64,000 nt of DNA from Aphrocallistes beatrix (taxonomy: Eukaryota > Porifera > Hexactinellida > Sceptrulophora > Aphrocallistidae), in assembly GCA_963281255.1 (NCBI GenBank), contig OY725488.1, forward strand, positions 2,579,986-2,643,985. The letters are read 5' to 3'. Made by a program: the position numbers and the translations under genes. Below, one piece after another: positions 35,201-45,764 of the stretch. Every line of letters starts with the position of its first letter. The first letter of the stretch is position 1. The notes under the pieces were generated by a model. The model saw only the letters and a program-made list of their open reading frames with translations. It made no database searches and had not been told where the DNA came from.

Positions 35201-35416
35201 GCTTAGGGACTGAGCAATGTTAGAGGTATATAACATGAGTAACCTTTTAACCACTTTTGGGCTTATAATCTGCACTAATGTTTGAGATTTTGAATAATTC
35301 ATTAATTGAATAATTCATTAATTGAATAATTCATAATTCTTCATCATCTTTCAATGAATTAGTCAACTTAGCTGAAAACTCATCTTTTCCGTATCGCGCA
35401 CGACACATCCACTTAA
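32208..35416 (+). pseudogene. LINE ORF2: APE endonuclease plus reverse transcriptase, frameshifted
   Basis: Endonuclease: NARNLRTKSSLFLDYV, TETWFTSRDAA, RQGGGTALL, then (shifted frame) GGFNIHVD, where the usual GDFN catalytic Asp is Gly, HEKGHILDLIISR and SEHFSI. Reverse transcriptase: YRPLSNLSFISKITERAA, SAFDTVDHNILL, HGVPQGSCLGPLLFS. The YADD catalytic box is destroyed by a one-base deletion near 34292; copy 2 reads CYADDTQVYLSF at the same place. The C-terminal region (SRLDYCNSLLYGCP, LHWLPVKHRILFK) continues in another frame and is cut by a hAT-like element before its last codons (HLFRIAHDT, stop 35414-35416). Several frameshifts make the copy non-functional. Confidence 0.85.
35121..35371. 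mobile_element. hAT-like MITE with 8-bp duplication CTGAAAAC
   Basis: 251 bp. Ends CTAAGTTGACTAATTCAT and its complement, flanked by CTGAAAAC at 35113-35120 and 35372-35379. LINE copy 2 at about 49438-49460 is the empty site (one CTTGAAAAC only). The terminus is not the usual CAGG, so the superfamily rests mainly on the 8-bp duplication. Confidence 0.7.
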
Positions 35417-35456
35417 ATAAATACGTGTACTCATTAAATTAATTTCAATGCATATA

Positions 35457-35864
35457 CAGTGGATATCGGTTATAAGAACACCGGTTATAAGAACATGTCG
35501 GTTATAAGAACCATTTATTTGGGAACGGATTCTTTTCTATTCATTACTATTTAAACAGAACCGGTTATAAGAACATATAATATCGGTTATAAGAACATTC
35601 TATCAATAATTTCTAGAACTATTAGTTGTCAAGTGCTCATTTTTTCATTCATACACAACCAATTTTGTAATTTCTGACATGTCTTATAACCGATGTTCTT
35701 ATAAACAATAAAAGGAGCAAAATATTTTCTTATAACCGACATATCTGACCTCTTATTTCGGTTATAAGAACATGTTCTTAAACCGAAATACTGTTATAAG
35801 AACATATCGGTTATAAGAACATTTTTTCGACTCCCAACGATGTTCTTATAACCGGTTTCCACTG
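35457..35864. mobile_element. Pogo-like MITE built from CGGTTATAAGAACA repeats
   Basis: 408 bp between TA dinucleotides. Left CAGTGGATATCGGTTATAAG; complement of right CAGTGGAAACCGGTTATAAG. At least ten copies of GGTTATAAGAACA or its complement fill the interior. LINE copy 2 (AATGCATATACATACC, about 49495) is the empty TA site. Confidence 0.8.
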
Positions 35865-35965
35865 TACATATACCCATACATACGTACATGCATAACATAC
35901 CCCTACTTTTATTGAATTGTACAGCGCACTTGAACATATTAATATGGAATCTGCGCTATATAAAT

Positions 35966-36101
<136 letters not shown>

Positions 36102-37470
36102 GACCTCGGAGATATTCCCAGAAAATTCAAAACAGATGCGGAAGAAGTTGAACCATCGTTGAAAGACAAGATGGCAAGAGCAATGCATGCTTTTAGTGAC
36201 GCCTGTCCGACCCTCTTGAATTTGGGGGCATTATGCCAGAGCAGATTATGGAGACTCTTGTTTGGATTTTGGGTCTTCCCTAGCGTTATACACTCGCAGA
36301 AACTTATGGAAGTAAATACATAAAAAGTCTCTCGAAGGCGCTGCATTTCAAGCGGAGACAGATATTCTTCACTTGGGATGATGTGAGATGAAGTAGGGGT
36401 GAGTGCGAGTTTCTTTTGGAAATAACTACAGGAGTTCTCGTCTACTAGGCAAGTATGGTGTTTTTCATCGATGTGCGTTACAAGAGTTTGGAGAGCTTCA
36501 TGAATTTCAGTAGCAGTTTTACCGCGGTTCTGTACTACTACAAGAGCGTACATGCGCGCAATTCGATCTGCTTTAGCCTCTGGGAGCCCTCGAAAATATT
36601 TGTTCTTCTTACCACCTCTTTACGTTTTTTTGAACATGTCCCAAAAATTCTTCTTTGCAAATTTTCAGCAAAGAGTTGTACGAGTTAGACGAAGATTTTT
36701 ATAGAAGAATCGCCGTCGCAAATATAGGTCTCTTAGATCAGCTTATTCTTCTCAACCGGACGCTTCCACATTTCCATTGCAGCTAACTCTCCATCGATTG
36801 TGATGATCCTTTGAAGTTAGAGTACAAACCTCCTGATGTCTACAGCAGAAAACTGCATAGTCGTCAGGTTCCTTCATTTTTCGTTCTTCTGGCTACTTCG
36901 AACAATGAATGCATACGCGATCGTATAGCACGAAATCTAAGACCTTCCCAAATTCGGGATCGATCACTGCGGTGAATCCGTGATTGCTATAGTGCCTGTG
37001 TCTATGCCATGACGCGTCAAAGCTTACAGTACACTTTTTACTTCAGAAATCAAAGAGACTTGAGAATTTCAATGTGGAGAAAAGATCCGATTGCGGAAGC
37101 GATATCCTACCACGCTTATGTATACAACATCTTCGTTGTATATTTAGCATGACCTTTTTGAAAGCCTTTCACTTTCTTCTGATATTTTCGTTTCCGTTGA
37201 GGTACTTTGGGGCTCGCAAAATCTGACTCTTCAGACGTTTGAGTAGATACTATACCCACATGTAAGAGAAAAAATTCCCAAAGCGGATGATGGAGTAGCA
37301 GGCGTTGAAGGTGTACCCGGTGTCGATGGCGTTTCTATTTCAGTTATTTGGTGTTCCGATCACTGGAGCTTTCAATTACAAACTGAGGAAGAATTTCCAA
37401 TTGTGGTCATTCCGAAGGCTGAAATATTGGTTCATCCTCGAATAATTCTTCTGATGAAGACGATGATTTG
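36102..37470 (-). pseudogene. Mutator-like transposase relic
   Basis: On the minus strand, upstream part: KRKYQKKVKGFQKGHAKYTT, then an FDASWHRHRHYSNHGFTAVI-like DDE segment in broken frames near 36970-37050. The clearest block is open from 36553: MYALVVVQNRGKTATEIHEA, DEKHHTCLVDENSCSYFQKK, LSPLEMQRLRETF, CITLGKTQNPNKSLHNLLWH, ILSFNDGSTSSASVLNFLGI. The C-W-Y-K pattern followed by GKTQN-NESLNN-IW is the hallmark of the animal Mutator-type transposase domain. The Trp and Cys of the usual WC are NSCSY here. The frame runs into the LINE (ATT)n tail, so the C terminus is lost. Upstream stops and frameshifts make it a pseudogene. Confidence 0.7.
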
Positions 37471-37816
37471 CTCGTAATCAAAAGTAAATATTTTGAATTT
37501 ACTGATTTGAATAAGTATTTACTATATTATTTGTGACATAGCAATGATATTGGTTCAATTATCATTCCTTTATGATTGAACCAATAGTGACACAATATTA
37601 ATTTACATGGATGATTGAAATACTAGCCTTTATAAAAGATATCAATTATCATTCTTTGTGACTGAATAATAGCGATGACATAATTCAATATATGTATTTC
37701 TTTATATGCACGGTAAATGCCAGAACAAATTGTTTGTTTATAGTAGTAAATGGAAGATAGCAATTTAAAAACCTCAAAAATACCGAAACAAAGTATAAAC
37801 GTTATGTACTCGAGAT
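37471..37816. other. Spacer, nothing recognised
   Basis: AT-rich. Two nearby blocks (37540-37570 and 37575-37600) are weakly mirrored around ATTGGTTCAATTATCATTCC. No gene. Confidence 0.35.
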
Positions 37817-38147
37817 CATAGGCGTCGTAACCCACCCGGTTACCCGGCAATGGCCGGGCGGCCCAGAGTGAATGCCGGGTACTACCCGACAGGCCGGGTC
37901 CTACCCGGTCTAATGCCGGATGCTACCCGGTAAAAAGACCGGGTACTACTCGGTAAAAAGCTTAGTGCTATTATGTACTGGTAATTGACTGTTACTAATT
38001 CCTCATGTAGATCAAGGGTTCACGGCCCATTTGGCTGACGGTGACGCTGGATCAGCTGAAGATACGGCCCGATTAACTGACTGAACGGCCCTGGATTATT
38101 GTGACCGGGCAGTCCAAGGGTAGAAAATAAAGTTTACGACGCCTATG
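37817..38147. mobile_element. hAT-like MITE with 8-bp duplication CTCGAGAT
   Basis: 331 bp. Ends CATAGGCGTCGTAA and its complement, flanked by CTCGAGAT at 37809-37816 and 38148-38155. The GC-rich left half is made of repeated GCCGGGTACTACCCG-like words. Non-coding. Confidence 0.8.
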
Positions 38148-38302
38148 CTCGAGATGCTGTAGAAATTTTATTATTCAACATATCTTCAAAATTTAAATAG
38201 GTCATATATCAGGTCCTACTAAACTATCGATTTAAGCCTAAAAACAAAATTGGAGGAAATAAATTATTTTCAAAATTGAAAAATTTCCTGGTAAATACCG
38301 TT

Positions 38303-38580
38303 AATCGAGTGTTAATAGTAGGGATATCTATCTGTCTATATATCTGTAACTATTTGATTTAAGAAACTGCCAGGCACAGAAAACTGATTTTGGTATGTGG
38401 GAGTCTTTTGGCTATGGCTTCACTATGTTCAGACCTTAGACGAAAATGTCGGCTCATCATGGATTTATGACGTCAATATCACGTTTTGAAAATTTGAAAT
38501 TTCAGTTTTTCGACTAGAACTCAGCCATTTTTGGTGATAATACCTATAAGGCAGAAAGTTTAATGAAATGTGTTTATTAA
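38303..38580. mobile_element. Helitron-like fragments, head to head
   Basis: An inverted 5' terminus (TTAATCGAGTGTTAATAGTA, about 38303) is followed by a forward body start (CTGTAACTATTTGATTTAAG) and about 230 bp of body, then truncation at LINE copy 3. Confidence 0.55.
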
Positions 38581-38584
38581 AGTG

Positions 38585-39425
38585 AACTACATCCGTTCCA
38601 CCATCGATTCAAATACATCGTCGTCTTCTGCTACCCCTCAGATAATTCCAACATCCAATTCCAACATCTTTTCCACCAATTCAAAATTCATCTGAGGAAG
38701 AAATCGTTTGCCTTGTTTCTTCCGCTCCAAATAAATCTTGTATCCTCGATCCTATTCCACCATCCCTGATCAAATCATCTAGCCATCCTAGCGCCCATTC
38801 TTAAGAAAGTCGTAAATAGTTCCCTCTCTACTGGTCATTTTTCTTCTCAATGGATGATGTACTACATCATCTTTTCCAAACTTAAAAGATCAAATATCGA
38901 TCCCACCTTCTCTAACTATCGTTCTCTTAGCAATATTTCTTTCATTTCTAAGATTACTGAGAGGGCAGCTTCCATCTAGGTCATGAATAGCCCTACATTA
39001 CATTATTTCTCCCCCGGGAAGCAGTCTGCCTATTGTAGGTATCACAGTACGGAGCCTTCGCTCCTGAAGGTCACAAACGACATCCTCTTCAGCATGAAGT
39101 GCCAACACGTATCCTTTCTTGTTCTTCTTGATCTTAGTTCAGCCTTCGACATCGTCGACTTTACCATCTTACTCAATCATCCCAGTCTCATTTGCCATAT
39201 TGGACTTTTCTCTGTCTTGGTTTGAATCGTCAACAGCTGTGTACCTAAGGTTCAAAATGATAGCATCTCTGTTTTGAGACGAGAATCTCTTCTTCCGAAG
39301 AAGTGAGGAATCTTAGAACTTGACAGAACAGCACCCTCTCAATGTCAAATCAGGTCAGCAAGGTTGCTTCTTGCTTCTACAACAACTATAACATCTGGCG
39401 TATTAGAAAGTACTTAAGTCATTTC
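38585..39425 (+). pseudogene. LINE copy 3, heavily decayed
   Basis: Same family as copy 1: RSTIDSNTSSSSATP-like linker, SNYRSLSNISFISKITERAA, YHSTEPSLLKVTNDILFSMK, LLDLSSAFDIVDFTILL, then a deletion to the thumb region (LNTKSISVL, NTLSMSNQVSKVAS in mixed frames). The GVPQG and YADD boxes are missing. No tail found. 39426-39659 contains a scrap of the terminal repeat seen at 24992. Confidence 0.7.
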
Positions 39426-39659
39426 ATAAGTACTGAGCCGTGAACTGTATTCAGAAGTTAGTGAATATACTATTTTCGATTTGTCCATTGTATAGCTCAG
39501 GGGATCAGCTTTCGATTTGCATATAGGATTGTTGTGATAGAATAATTATGGTGATTGGTACGTTCGATTTATATACGTACATGGTTTAGGTGACTGTTGA
39601 AAAATTGGAATCTCCCCATTGAAAATGGCTTAAAAATGAATTTGGTGATTTTTTTTTTG

Positions 39660-40141
39660 AATTCGTGGAATAAGATCATTACATGGTCAAGGAATTAAGA
39701 ACATATGTGTGATGAAGTAAACGGGAGGTGTGGTTTATCCACAATGAAATACATACTCAAACTGTTAGAAATACTCTACTTTTGATTTCAAATCCGTATT
39801 CTACACATTCTAATTATACATACTTGAGAGTTTCAACTCAGTTACTAACTCTCAAGTTTAAAGAATTCTAGCCCCGATACCTGATGCTACTTGCCCCTAC
39901 TCAGGGCCATTAAAAATGATGGCAATTAGTGACAGAAAGTGGCACAGGTTGATGATTTTCTGCATGGGAATTAGCATTTGTGTTGATAGCTTCAAAAATG
40001 AGTATTTCGGATGTGTAGTTTACGAATTAGAAATCAAAAATATATTTCAGTTTGAGTACATAATCCTTCATAAATAGACCCACTTTAATACTATTTGTTT
40101 GGAGGTTTTCGTGGTGGTCGAATAAATTTGTCCGGGTAATG
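39660..40141. mobile_element. Tc1-like MITE (CGACCACCACGAAAAC ends), copy 2
   Basis: The right end GGAGGTTTTCGTGGTGGTCG, AATAAATTTGTCCGGGTAATG then TA matches the left end of the copy at 29603. The interior has TTTGATTTCAAATCCGTATT mirrored by TACGAATTAGAAATCAAAAA. The left end is decayed, so the start is approximate. Confidence 0.55.
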
Positions 40142-40263
40142 TATATAAGGATTCAACAATGAAGATGTTTAAAGTTTAATAACTTTATAATGAAGAGTGA
40201 TATAAGAATCTTCTAACGGATTAAGGTTCATCATATAAATTGGCAACTTTTAATGAACATATA

Positions 40264-40857
40264 CAGGGTTACCAGTAAGTTATGTCCTAAGCTTGATTAG
40301 GTATACATTTCTTATACTCAAACAATATTAGTTATTAAGGTCTTTAGAGATTGTAATTCGAATAGTTTCAAAGATGTCATAAAGATTTTTCGAGTCTAAG
40401 ACTTAGAACTGTGTTTTGCAGAGTTTTTGAAAAGAAATGTGACCTGACTCGCTGCAAAAATCGCGAATCAGGGCACACTGCTTTTAAAATTAACTTTCTA
40501 GAGTCTTCAAATTCAAGAAAAATTAGTTCACACATCTTCTTCGAACACTCTAAATCTTTCGAAATCTATGATGTTCAGTTCAGTGCATTTGGGAACCAGT
40601 TGGATCAGAGTTTTTTTTTATGCGAAAAAAGTGCATTTAGATTTATAGTTATATATAGTTAAGTCAGGTGCTATCTTTCTTGGCTACTGTTAGCCGAGTT
40701 TTTATCTGTAACACTATCATATGCATACACACATGCCGCATACATCACAGCAACTTTCAGTAGGTTTAGCACTTCACCTAGATTGTAAACCCCCTGAGAA
40801 CATTGAGTATAATAAAATTTTACCTAATCAAGCTTGGGACAGAACTTAGTCACCCTG
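40264..40857. mobile_element. Fold-back Tc1/mariner-like element, copy 2
   Basis: 594 bp with TA on both sides. Left CAGGGTTACCAGTAAGTTAT; complement of right CAGGGTGACTAAGTTCTGTC, then CCAAGCTTGATTAGGT on both arms. Colinear with 23765-24534 but with a rearranged middle. Confidence 0.65.
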
Positions 40858-41220
40858 TATGCGGTTAATTGGCGATGACTCATCATAAAATCCAAAATGC
40901 AAATTTGAATAATTTTGCTACAAAATCTGAGCTCAAGTTCCTTATTTCTATTTTGACTACTATGTTAGACTACAGTTGTCTTCCTGGGTATTTTATCATG
41001 TTCCATCAAAATTATATAGAACTACTAGTACCTATTTATGGTTAGATACAAATATATACAGATGATATTTTTTCTATATTTTTTGTTTGTTCTGTATAAT
41101 TTTTCACATTTTTAATTTGAAATCAAATTATCTAAAACTACTCAAAAATTTTTTGGTTCCTTAATTTTGTACCATAAATAACTAGTATGTCGTCGTTATT
41201 GCTCGGTTGGTCAATATCAT
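40858..41220. other. Spacer, nothing recognised
   Basis: AT-rich, no recognisable gene or element boundary. Confidence 0.4.
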
Positions 41221-41332
41221 TGACCAATCCGGGTGATATCGATTATAACAGTATGACAGACGTATTTAGAGTTGGCCTCCGGTGGATACTTTGTGTTGCC
41301 AGCTGCGCAGCGCAACAAGTTAAGCGAGCTTG
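41221..41332 (+). mobile_element. Helitron-like 3' end fragment
   Basis: GATATCGATTATAACAGTAT, ACAGACGTATTTAGAG and a terminal CTGCGCAGCGCAACAAG...GCGAGCTTG then T are the last part of the family body, with a deletion before the hairpin. Confidence 0.6.
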
Positions 41333-41380
41333 TCTTTTATTAAATTGCTAGTAATTTGACACCATTTCTTTGAATAGATA

Positions 41381-41573
41381 GTCTGATTTGCTTATTACGA
41401 ATGTTCATATTAAACAGGTCCAAAATGAACATTCGTTTATCATGACTAACCTTCTGGCCTCAATTTCATTATTTACATATGATTTTTATCGAACTAAGTC
41501 TGCTTAATATAAAGTATCTCTATAATGAGTACACTTTTGGACCCTGGTGGTTCACAATAAGCTGCTCAGACTG
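41381..41573. mobile_element. Pogo-like MITE (GCTTATTATGAAC word), copy 2
   Basis: Inverted relative to 11198-11381 with the same internal blocks (GAACATTCGTTTATCATGAC, CTTCTGGCCTCAATTTC, ACCCTGGTGGTTCACAATAA). The right end CTCAGACTG precedes TA; the left end is decayed. Confidence 0.65.
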
Positions 41574-42929
41574 TATGTATTGTGAAAACATGAAATGTGG
41601 ATAATGCTATAAATAGTAGACAAAATCTATAAATCAAGTATTCCGAATGGTTTTGACACATGCTATATAATTTACCTATTATTACTTATAATTTTTGAGG
41701 TGATTATTGAACAATTAATTCCAATCAAATTAATAAATTACCTAGGGGTAATTAAAGATCAAAAGACTTAGGTCAAGAGACCCTAAATTGTTCGGTGTCT
41801 GAACAACAGTACTTATTCAATTACAAGCGCGCTTAGCGAACACTTTGTGTTTGCAGAGTCGCTAGGGATATCAAATTCAGAATCGATAGATTTGAAAATG
41901 AAATATTTGGAATCTACGCCACGAAAACCGCAGGTCAATAATTGAAAGATATTTGTGTATATTGTTTCGAAAAGGTGTGAAAAATAGTTTTCCATTTTTT
42001 GCAGATGTTTAAAAATTTCACTTGGATCTTAGAAATTAATCGTAGACAATCAAACTTCCGTATATGAACACTATAGGGATCAGATACATTGTTCATTATT
42101 CTTTTCCACAATGTGCGTTAAATGAACACACTACTACTACGTCTATAATAAGAATTAATTAGACTATCTAACTTAATTTAGTTGACTTAAATTAGAAGAC
42201 CTTTAAACACTTTAGGAAAGTTGGGAATTTATTCAAAATATTTTTGAGTTAGTGAATACCATTGATTGTGCCCGGGTGAAGTTGTCCGTATCTTGGAGGA
42301 TTGAATTCAGAGATTTGACTGTACTTTTATAGAAGTACGACCAATTCATTATTCCGAAAGTGCAATTGGTTTAGTTGGACTCAGATTGATGTGTGTCGAA
42401 AGAACCATCATTCGATTGTTCGGAAATAAAAATTGGTAATGGAATGTTATTACATTCCAGAGATATTTAGGGCTAGCTAGGGAAAATTTGCTCCCTCTAT
42501 GATCGCGCGTGATATATCAAATTTTAGTGCTGATTTTAATTCTGTTAATCACAAGTAGATTGGAACACAATTTAAAAAACAGCTGAAGGGGGATTTTCAG
42601 TGATTTCCTATCAATAACTAAAATCACCGACCTTGATTTGGGGACTTTTCCCTAATTGGATTCCTTGAGTTTTTGTATGCTAAATATGACACTTTATGAT
42701 CTCATACATTTTCTGCTGTAATTTGTCCGAGGTTTACATATACCATAAATAACTACATACTTTGAATTGCTCCCATTTTTAAACGAAAAGAGATAAATCA
42801 GTTTGGTAAAATTTCACAAAGTAGTACAAAGGATTCTATTTTGTTTTCTTCTATTGCAGAGCTTTACCATCTATGTGCTCGATCCAGCTGCCTTTTTTGG
42901 AGAGTGACAACCTACTTGAGGAACGGTGA
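41574..42929. other. Spacer with one Helitron-like scrap
   Basis: Nothing coding recognised. At 41824-41870 ACAAGCGCGCTTAGCGAACA and a TTTGTGTTTGCAGAG block are a reverse-strand 3' end of the Helitron-like family. The rest is unassigned. Confidence 0.45.
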
Positions 42930-43200
42930 GGAGGATCAGCCAGTTTGTCCTTCATCGTTTGAGGGGGTCCTGGCAGTGATTGGTGCACCTTTTCTGGATA
43001 AATCCTGTACAGTGCTGTTCTCCTCAAGCTTCTTAATGATATTAATAATAGTGTGGGACCTTCCTGCTGTTGTAGAAACGCCTAAACCGTCTTTGAGTTG
43101 TGATGAGAGAGCCATGGCTTTCATAATACCATTTGATGATGCTCGCCCTCACTGGATCGGTGAACTTGACATAACTTCCTAGTGATATTGTGGTTAGTAA
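42930..43200 (-). pseudogene. Transposase N-terminal helix-turn-helix scrap (DUF4817-like)
   Basis: Minus-strand pieces in two frames: DPVRASIIKWYYESHGSLIT, TQRRFRRFYNSRKVPHYY, then IIKKLEENSTVQDLSRKGAP and ITARTPSN. The order RA-I-KWYYE-HGS, QRRFRR, then F-E-GSV, GRP and RTPEN is that of the DUF4817 helix-turn-helix found at the N terminus of arthropod transposases. The catalytic part is absent. A CAATGGCCTACCCTGTA end near 43297-43313 may be the element's terminal repeat. Confidence 0.6.
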
Positions 43201-43597
43201 AATACAAAATAGCATCCTCATAGCTTTCAAAAGAATGGTCAATTATGTGAAATGGATGAAAATTGACGGAGATATGACATTTTAAAGTATGATGGTTACC
43301 AATGGCCTACCCTGTATTTTCGGTTATAATGACAGAATTATAAATATTTTTTTTATCTTCGACATTAAACCACACTTTCCGAAAAGAATGATATCGCAAC
43401 GATTAATATGAGGTATTTCACATGTAGAATTCGATTCTTGCACTCGATTATGAATATTTTGGAGCTTGTTCATCATATGTACTGAATATTAGGTTTTCTC
43501 AACCTGAGGTCTTTGGACCAAAAATGACCCCATTTTTGACGAGAAATTTCCGGATATAAAAACAACTCAAAATTATACTTATGTGGTTCTGAAAAGA

Positions 43598-43646
43598 TCA
43601 ATCATACATGTAGCCCTCTCTGTAAGAGGGCTACATGTATGATTGA
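43598..43646. repeat. Perfect 22-bp hairpin
   Basis: TCAATCATACATGTAGCCCT then CT, a 5-nt loop CTGTA, and the exact complement. No mismatches. The flanks are unremarkable: 43201-43597 and 43647-43844 hold nothing else recognised. It could be a tiny MITE remnant or a precursor-like RNA hairpin. Confidence 0.7.
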
Positions 43647-43844
43647 GCACAGTGTATAAATAATTATTTAAACTAGTCTAGAATATATTTGATTATATAT
43701 GTAATGAGTATCGGTCGATCGAAGCATGTGGTCAATATTGGTCAAATTTTGAGAAAGTGTGGGTTTTTGCTGTCAGTAAGTCACAAATATTGAAAAACCA
43801 TATTGTATATGATGGTAAACAATTATTGCTAAAGCGATCGCAGG

Positions 43845-43912
43845 CGGGCCTAAGTGCTTCTCCGCAGAAATAAAATATCCGCCGCCAGCCTCGCAACGCA
43901 AGCGCGGTTGTA
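43845..43912 (+). mobile_element. Helitron-like 3' end scrap
   Basis: GGCGGGCCTAAGTGC, then TATCCGCCGCCAGCCTCGCA, ACGCAAGCGCGGTTG and T: a decayed 3' terminus of the family. Confidence 0.45.
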
Positions 43913-44069
43913 ATATATTAAATAATCAACAGTCTGCTCATTAATTCGATTTTCATGCTCAATTTCGATATCTTGCATTTATCAATTTTTAAAATTTCAC
44001 TGAAAGCAATTTTTGCTTGAATAATTGCGAGATTAAGTGTGGAAAAACACGGAATTTATTCAATACAAG

Positions 44070-44164
44070 CAGGGAAAAAATTTCTTTTGGGGAGCGCTTA
44101 TAAAAGAATATATTATATTCTTTTATAAGCGCTCCCCAAAAGAAATTTGAGCACTACACCCCTG
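44070..44164. mobile_element. 95-bp hAT-like palindrome in Helitron copy F
   Basis: CAGGG...CCCTG ends around a palindrome (TTCTTTTGGGGAGCGCTTAT mirrored). Flanks AATACAAG and CATACAAG match at 7 of 8 positions. Its right part (GAGCACTACACCCCTG) is the complement of the left end of the 471-bp element at 46796, so it is an internal-deletion derivative of that family. Confidence 0.7.
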
Positions 44165-44168
44165 CATA

Positions 44169-44640
44169 CAAGCGTGCTTCACTTGCTCGCGCTGTGCGAC
44201 TGGCGGACACTTTGTGTCCACCAGAGGCGCCCTTTGGGAGCCTGGGTCACATTGATTAATTGAAAAGGGAGATCTCTAAATACGATTGTCTTACTTTAAA
44301 AATCGATATTGCAAGAAAAATTACGAAATTTGTCAATTTTTTAAATTATGATGCGTAATGATGATGTCATAACAGGGTGATCATTCGTCATCATTTTTTG
44401 ATGATAGTTGTGTCATATGTGAGATATATTAATATACAAATTTTATTAAAATCTGTCTTCAATTACTTAAAATGGCTGAGTTATGGTCGAAAAACAGAAA
44501 TTTCTCATTGTAAAAAAGGTGACAATGATGTCATAATTCCATGATGAGTCGACATTTTCGTCTGAGCCATAACCTAAACAAAAACTCCAACATGCTAAAA
44601 ATCAGCTTTCTGGGCATTAATCGAGTTTTAATTGTAAGGA
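44169..44640 (-). mobile_element. Helitron-like element, copy F
   Basis: Minus-strand 5' terminus at 44640 (TCCTTACAATTAAAACTCGA), no TA tract, full body, hairpin GGACAC/GTGTCC, and 3' end near 44169 (AAGCACGCTTG then T). The flanking bases are A and T. The 95-bp hAT-like element duplicated its last bases. Confidence 0.7.
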
Positions 44641-44865
44641 TTATAAATATTCAGAATATTCCCTTGAAAAATTACTGGCAGCTAAGAGCTATATGATATT
44701 TACTTTTAATTATCAAGTGGAATTCTTGTACGAGGCTCAGTAGGAAAGTTTTGCGACTCATCTAGAATTATCGTTTGAATCTAACCAAAATTGATTGAAA
44801 TGTATAGCATTGGATTATGCTAATTGTTAAAAATAATCACCGTTGCAAGAAATACACTAATGCAA

Positions 44866-45760
44866 TCACTTTTCAAAGCAGGAGGCCCAATCTCCAGGTT
44901 TTAGACCCTCTAAGCAGCCCCTGTATGCCGCCACAGCATTCTCTGGACTATCGAAGGTAACTCCACGTATCTCATTTTTCATTCTCTGGAAGAGGAAAAT
45001 GTCGCACGGCACAAGATCAGGAGAATACGGAGGGTGTGTGAGGAGCTGTGTATCATTATCTCCAAGTGTGTCCAATGTTCTTGCAGCAGTGTGTGCGCTT
45101 CTATTATAATGATGCAAATAGGATTTGTCTTCGGACTCGTTTTTTTAACTTGTAGTGCCATTCCTGAGTAATTATTGGTACGCAAACTTCAGAATACCGT
45201 TCTAAGTTGATAGTTTTCCTTTCAACTAATGGAATTGTGGTCACATGCCCTCATTTAGCGAAAAAATGGTGCAAATATCTGCTTGCCGGCGCTTTTCCGG
45301 CGTTTCACTTTGGTTGGATTATGTTCCCCGGGAAATCTCCAAACCGATGACTGCTTTTACTCTCAGGATCATATTGGTAGATCCATGTTTCATCACCAGT
45401 AACAGAATGATCCAGTAATTTCAATTTTCCATTGTCAAATTTCTGGATCATGAAATTGCACAATGAGACACGCAGGTCTTTTTGGTCCTCAGTCAAGCGA
45501 TGTGGGATCTACCTAGCACACACATTAATACTTTCAAGTACTGATGAAGTATTTCGTTTAGAATAGGTGGGTAGAGTGATTTAATTTATCCCAGAATAAG
45601 TTCTTAAGTGATACTCTGATCCTCTTTTATCATTTTTTTGACATCACATAGGTTGGATTCATTAACCGCTGTTGAAGGACGGCCGCTCCTTCTATCGTAG
45701 TCTATACTCGTTCTTCCCCACTTAAATTCGTTAAACCAGCGATAAACTATTGCCATAGCC
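44866..45760 (-). pseudogene. Mariner transposase relic
   Basis: On the minus strand: AIVYRWFNEFKWGRTSIDYD and RRSGRPSTAVNESNLCDVKK (helix-turn-helix), DQKDLRVSLCNFMIQKFDNG, VTGDETWIYQYDPESK (first catalytic Asp kept), then YNRSAHTAARTLDTLG, where the second Asp of the usual HDN is Tyr, and PPYSPDLVPCDIFLFQRMK (third Asp kept). Frames shift between 45305 and 45117 and stops interrupt the N-terminal part. The most N-terminal residues are cut off by the palindromic insertion at 45765. Confidence 0.8.
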
Positions 45761-45764
45761 TGCT

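Noticed and set aside
35457..35864. CRISPR-like array of a regularly recurring 13-mer
   Set aside because: Spacing is irregular, the repeats occur in both orientations, and the block is bounded by inverted repeats at a TA with an empty site in another LINE copy; the context is eukaryotic.
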